The translations under genes and the position numbers were made by a program. A stretch of 64,000 nt of DNA from Martelella sp. HB161492 (GTDB lineage Bacteria > Pseudomonadota > Alphaproteobacteria > Rhizobiales > Rhizobiaceae): contig NZ_JAATVV010000002.1 of NCBI RefSeq assembly GCF_013184775.1, positions 152,301 to 216,300 on the forward strand. The letters are read 5' to 3'. Position 1 is the stretch's first letter. Each line of letters begins with the position of its first letter. This document shows positions 60,290 to 64,000 of this stretch, in pieces. The notes beneath the pieces are model-generated. The model had not been told where the DNA came from. It worked only from the letters and a program-made list of their open reading frames with translations, and searched no databases.

Positions 60290-61894
60290 ATGACCATCAC
60301 AAGACGGAATTTTCTGACAGCAGGTGCAATCATTGCCGGAAGCATGCCTTTCGCGCGGGTTCTCTCCGCCAATGCCGCCCCGGCTGACACGCTTGTCGCG
60401 GTTTACGGCCAGAGCATCAATTCGCTGGATCTGCACCGCACCGGCACCAACCGCGCCAGCTACCAGATTGCGGTCAACTGCTATGATCGGCTGATCACCT
60501 TCGGTTCAAAATCCGGGCCGGATGGCAGCCTTTCCTACGACTATTCCAAGATCGAGCCCGAGCTTGCCGAAAGCTGGACGATCTCTGATGACGGCCTGAC
60601 GATCACCTTCAAGCTGAAAGCGGATGCGACCTTCCAGGATGGCAGCAAGGTGACTGCCGCCGACGTCAAATGGTCCTTCGACCGCGCCGTCACCGTCGGC
60701 GGCTTCCCGACGACGCAGATGCAGGCTGGCGGTCTGGTGCGCCCCGACCAGTTCGAGGCGGTCGACGATCTGACCTTCGTCGTCAAGCTCGACAAGCCGT
60801 CAAAGCTGTCCCTGCCCGACCTTGCCGTGCCGGTGCCCTTCGTCATCAATTCGACGCTCGCCAAAGCGCATGCGACCGCCGAAGATCCGTGGGCGATGGA
60901 ATATCTGCACAAGAACACCATCGGCTCAGGCGCCTACAAGGTGACGCGCTGGGATCAGGGCCAGCAGGTCGTCTATGAGCGTTTCGATGGCTGGGTTGGC
61001 GGTCCGAAGCCGGCTGTGCGCCGGGTGATCGTCCGCGAAGTCCCCTCGCCCGCGACATCGCGCGCGCTGATCGAGCGCGGCGACGTGCAGATCGCCTATG
61101 ATATCCCGGACAAGGACGCCTCGGAACTGGCCGACAAGCTGACCGTCTATTCAACGCCGGTCGACAATTGCATCAACTGCCTGTGCTTGAACTTCAACTT
61201 CGTGCCCTTCCAGGACCCGGACGTGCGCAAGGCTGTCGCCTATGCCGTGCCCTATGAGGCGATCTTCAAGACCGCCGCTTACGGTCGCGGTGCGCCGCTT
61301 TGGGGTGGCTCAGCCGAAATCAACGACACCGCATGGCCGCGCAAGACGCCCTATGACACCGACATGGCCAAGGCCAAGGAGCTGATGGCCAAGTCCAAAT
61401 ATCCCGATGGTTTCGAGACCACCCTGTCCATTTCCAGCGATCTTGGCTGGATGGAACCGGCGGCCATTCTGGTTCAGGAAGCCGTTGCCCAGCTTGGCAT
61501 CAAGGTGACGATCGACAAGATCCCCGGCGCCAACTGGCGCACTGCAAGCCTGGTCGAAAAGCGTCTGCCCTTCCATTTCGAGAATTTCGGCGGCTGGCTC
61601 AACACGCCCGATTATTACTTCTTCTGGGCCTATCAGGACGGCCACCTGTTCAACTCCTCGAACTATCACAATGACGAAATCGAGACGCTGACGGCCGAAA
61701 CCCTGCCGATGGCCATGGATGATCCGGAATATGCCAAGAAGATCGAGCGCATGTACGAGATTGTGCTCAATGATCTGCCGCGCATTCCGCTCTATCAGCC
61801 GGCGCTCAACGTTGCCGTCAACGGCGCTGCGGGTTACGAATTCTGGTTCCATCGCATGCTCGATATCCGTTCGCTGACCATCGTCGGTAGCTGA
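60290..61894 (+). CDS. Second SBP family 5 solute-binding protein (Tat-type signal)
   Basis: A 534-residue protein from the ATG at 60290. TRRNFLTAGAIIAGSMPFA is a twin-arginine-like leader. LAESWTISDDGLTITFKLKA, DATFQDGSKVTAADVKWSFD identify SBP_bac_5. Starts a rightward operon parallel to the first transporter but not a recent copy of it. Confidence 0.9.
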   Translation: MTITRRNFLTAGAIIAGSMPFARVLSANAAPADTLVAVYGQSINSLDLHRTGTNRASYQIAVNCYDRLITFGSKSGPDGSLSYDYSKIEPELAESWTISDDGLTITFKLKADATFQDGSKVTAADVKWSFDRAVTVGGFPTTQMQAGGLVRPDQFEAVDDLTFVVKLDKPSKLSLPDLAVPVPFVINSTLAKAHATAEDPWAMEYLHKNTIGSGAYKVTRWDQGQQVVYERFDGWVGGPKPAVRRVIVREVPSPATSRALIERGDVQIAYDIPDKDASELADKLTVYSTPVDNCINCLCLNFNFVPFQDPDVRKAVAYAVPYEAIFKTAAYGRGAPLWGGSAEINDTAWPRKTPYDTDMAKAKELMAKSKYPDGFETTLSISSDLGWMEPAAILVQEAVAQLGIKVTIDKIPGANWRTASLVEKRLPFHFENFGGWLNTPDYYFFWAYQDGHLFNSSNYHNDEIETLTAETLPMAMDDPEYAKKIERMYEIVLNDLPRIPLYQPALNVAVNGAAGYEFWFHRMLDIRSLTIVGS

Positions 61895-61895
61895 C

Positions 61896-62921
61896 ATGGG
61901 TACACGCAGCCGCGCAGTTCTCATCCGTATCGGCCAGGCCGTGCCTGTCCTCTTCGGTGTGGTCATCATCAGCTTTGTGCTGACCCGGGCCTTGCCCGGG
62001 GACCCTGCCGTCCAGTTCGCCGGTGTCATGGCGACGCCGGAATCGATCGAGCAGACCCGGGTCAGTCTGGGTCTCGACAAGCCGCTGCCGCAGCAATTTC
62101 TGATCTATCTTGAGGAACTTGCCCATGGCGATCTCGGCCAGTCGGTCTCGACCGGACGGCCGGTGGCCGAGGATCTGGCAGACCGGATGCCGGCTTCGCT
62201 GGAACTGACGCTGACGGCGCTCATCCTCTCCTGCCTGGTGGCCATTCCGCTCGGTGTGCTGGCGGCGACAAGGCCCGGAAGCCTTGTTGACCAGCTCTGC
62301 CGCGTGCTGGTCACCGCCGGCGTGTCGCTGCCGACCTTCTTCACCGGCATCGTGCTGATCTATGTGTTCTACTATCTTCTCGGCATTGCGCCATCGCCCC
62401 TGGGACGTCTCGATTTTGCCTATCTCGATCCGCCGCATGTCACCGGCTTCTTCCTGATCGATTCGGCCCTCGCCGGAGACTGGGAAACCTGGCTTGGTGC
62501 GCTGAAGCAGCTGATTCTGCCCGCCATCACGCTTGGGCTGTTCACGCTTGCCCCGATTGCCCGCATGACCCGTGCCGCCATGCTCTCGGCACTCAGCGCC
62601 GACTATATCCGCACGGCGCGGGCGGCCGGTCTCAACCGCCGCAAAGTGCTTTACGGCTACGCCTTCCGCAATGCGCTGCTGCCGGTGATCACCACGCTTG
62701 GCATGGTGTTCTCCTTCGTGCTCGGCGCCAATGTGCTGGTCGAAAAGGTCTTCGCCTGGCCTGGAATCGGCTCTTATGCCGTCGAAGCGCTGGTGGTCTC
62801 GGACTATGCGGCGGTGCAGGGCTTCGTGCTCGCCATGGCACTTCTCTTCGTTACCCTCAACCTTGTGATTGATCTCGCTTATTCGATGATCGATCCGCGC
62901 TTCGGGACGGCTGCGAAATGA
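61896..62921 (+). CDS. Peptide-type ABC permease (DppB-like)
   Basis: A 341-residue protein with the complete N-terminus (LIRIGQAVPVLFGVVIISFV, LTRALPGDP), six helices, and DYIRTARAAGLNRRKVLYGY. Starts one base after the binding-protein stop. Confidence 0.92.
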   Translation: MGTRSRAVLIRIGQAVPVLFGVVIISFVLTRALPGDPAVQFAGVMATPESIEQTRVSLGLDKPLPQQFLIYLEELAHGDLGQSVSTGRPVAEDLADRMPASLELTLTALILSCLVAIPLGVLAATRPGSLVDQLCRVLVTAGVSLPTFFTGIVLIYVFYYLLGIAPSPLGRLDFAYLDPPHVTGFFLIDSALAGDWETWLGALKQLILPAITLGLFTLAPIARMTRAAMLSALSADYIRTARAAGLNRRKVLYGYAFRNALLPVITTLGMVFSFVLGANVLVEKVFAWPGIGSYAVEALVVSDYAAVQGFVLAMALLFVTLNLVIDLAYSMIDPRFGTAAK

Positions 62922-63820
62922 CCAATGTCGAAACCATCAAGGCCGACGATCCCGCAAAGGCTGCCCGCAAGGCACCCAACGGAACATTTGGCCATTTTCT
63001 CTATGTCCTAAAGGAAAATCCGGTCACCGCCCTTTCCTTCGGCCTGTTCGCCTTCTTCATTCTGTCGGCAGTCTTCGGGCCCGCCCTGGTCCCCTACAGC
63101 CCGCTTTCAACCGATGCCGCCGCGGCGCTGCAGCCGCCGTCGCTCAGCCACTGGTTCGGCACGGATAATCTCGGCCGCGACATCTTCAGCCGCGTGATCG
63201 TGGCAACGCGGCTTGATCTCATGATCTCGGTGACCGCCGTTGCGCTTTCCTTCGTCATCGGCTCGGTGCTCGGCGCCATTGCCGGCTATCGCGGCGGCAT
63301 GATCGATACGGTGCTGAACCGGATCCTCGACACGATCATGGCTTTCCCGCTGTTCGTGCTGGCCATGGGCATTGTTGCCGCACTCGGCAATTCGGTCTCG
63401 AACATCATCATCGCCACGGCGATCATCAACATTCCCTTCTATGCCCGCCTGGTGCGCGCCGAGGTCAATATCCGCCGCGAGGCAGGCTTCACCCTTGCCG
63501 CCAAGCTGGCCGGCAACTCCGATAGCCGGGTGCTCGCCTTCCACATCTTCCCCAATGCCCTGCCGCCGATGATGGTGCAGGTTTCGCTCAATCTTGGCTG
63601 GGCCATCCTCAACGCCGCCGGGCTCTCCTTCATCGGCCTCGGCGTGCGTCCGCCAGCGGCCGAATGGGGCATCATGGTCGCCGAGGGTGCGAACTACATC
63701 ATCTCCGGCGAATGGTGGGTGGCGATCTTCCCCGGCATCTGGCTGATGCTCGCGGTCTTCACCTTCAACCTCATGGGCGACGGTCTGCGCGACATTGTCG
63801 ATCCCCGCCGCCGCACCTAG
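62918..63820 (+). CDS. Peptide-type ABC permease (DppC-like)
   Basis: A 300-residue protein. [20 protein letters not shown] and the EAA-like region [20 protein letters not shown]. 4-bp overlap with the preceding permease. Confidence 0.92.
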   Translation: MTNVETIKADDPAKAARKAPNGTFGHFLYVLKENPVTALSFGLFAFFILSAVFGPALVPYSPLSTDAAAALQPPSLSHWFGTDNLGRDIFSRVIVATRLDLMISVTAVALSFVIGSVLGAIAGYRGGMIDTVLNRILDTIMAFPLFVLAMGIVAALGNSVSNIIIATAIINIPFYARLVRAEVNIRREAGFTLAAKLAGNSDSRVLAFHIFPNALPPMMVQVSLNLGWAILNAAGLSFIGLGVRPPAAEWGIMVAEGANYIISGEWWVAIFPGIWLMLAVFTFNLMGDGLRDIVDPRRRT

Positions 63821-63836
63821 GAAGGAAGGCTCACTC

Positions 63837-64000
63837 ATGCTGTCTATCAAGGATCTTCAGGTTGCCTTCAAGACCCGCCGCGGCGAAGTCAATGCGGTCA
63901 AGGGCATCAGCTTCGAACTGGCCAAAGGCGAACGCCTCGGCATCGTCGGCGAGAGCGGCTCCGGCAAATCAGTCACCTCCTATGCGCTGATGCGCATTCT
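63837..64000 (+). CDS. Peptide-type ABC ATP-binding protein (DppD-like), cut by window end
   Basis: The first 54 codons are visible: [40 protein letters not shown] and Walker [15 protein letters not shown] lies upstream of the ATG. Continues beyond 64000. Confidence 0.92.
   Translation, partial: MLSIKDLQVAFKTRRGEVNAVKGISFELAKGERLGIVGESGSGKSVTSYALMRI

Overview
The window is most likely from an alphaproteobacterium of the Rhizobiales/Hyphomicrobiales. The reasons are the high G+C content, GcrA- and GapR-type proteins, an initiator tRNA with the relaxed anticodon stem reported in rhizobia, and flanking dipeptide-type ABC operons and a DUF1684 gene. This assignment is inference. About 50.2 kb is one integrated temperate myophage, bounded by a perfect 101-bp direct repeat (2..102 and 50207..50307). 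The repeat covers the 5' half and promoter region of a tRNA-Cys(GCA) gene, ending in its anticodon loop. Chromosomal genes follow from 50308.

Layout. (i) 329-8910, just inside the left attachment site, is a visibly A+T-richer accessory block of putative anti-phage genes: an AAA ATPase with a TOPRIM-like tail, a TIR protein with two membrane helices, a PD-(D/E)XK-type protein, a HEPN-like protein and a SIR2 protein. (ii) 9072-34846, all leftward, is the late region: terminase, portal, protease, scaffold and capsid of lambda type, then a contractile Mu-type tail, tail fibres and lysis genes, ending at a strong hairpin terminator (9035-9072). (iii) 35025-35390 holds an initiator tRNA, an odd tRNA-like gene and a cluster of hairpins. 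(iv) 35433-41720, leftward, is the early/regulatory operon. Its genes mostly overlap by 4 bases: Cro-like, CII-like, GapR-like, GcrA-like, adenine methyltransferase, Rep (with iterons inside the gene) and a NusG-like protein. (v) 41735-41791 is the operator region with a divergent LexA/CI-type repressor, followed by a probable lysogenic-conversion gene for a secreted protein. (vi) 43588-50135, rightward, runs from a repressor-site-bearing promoter through small genes, an ASCH protein, a repeat-rich C5 methyltransferase, an excisionase broken by an in-frame TGA, and the integrase.

How it may work together: the repressor probably binds TTCCC/GGGAA half-sites at both early promoters. Release would express the Cro/Rep/NusG operon leftward and the methyltransferase/Xis/Int operon rightward. 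The NusG-like protein lies directly upstream of a hairpin-rich leader and the roughly 26-kb late operon, so a processive antitermination role is the simplest guess. The GapR-GcrA-adenine methyltransferase cluster looks like a phage version of the alphaproteobacterial cell-cycle/methylation circuitry.

Right flank: a CPA1-type cation/proton antiporter with a cyclic-nucleotide-binding-like domain, a DUF1684 protein, a complete leftward peptide-type ABC operon, a LysR regulator, and a divergent second peptide-type ABC operon cut by the window end.
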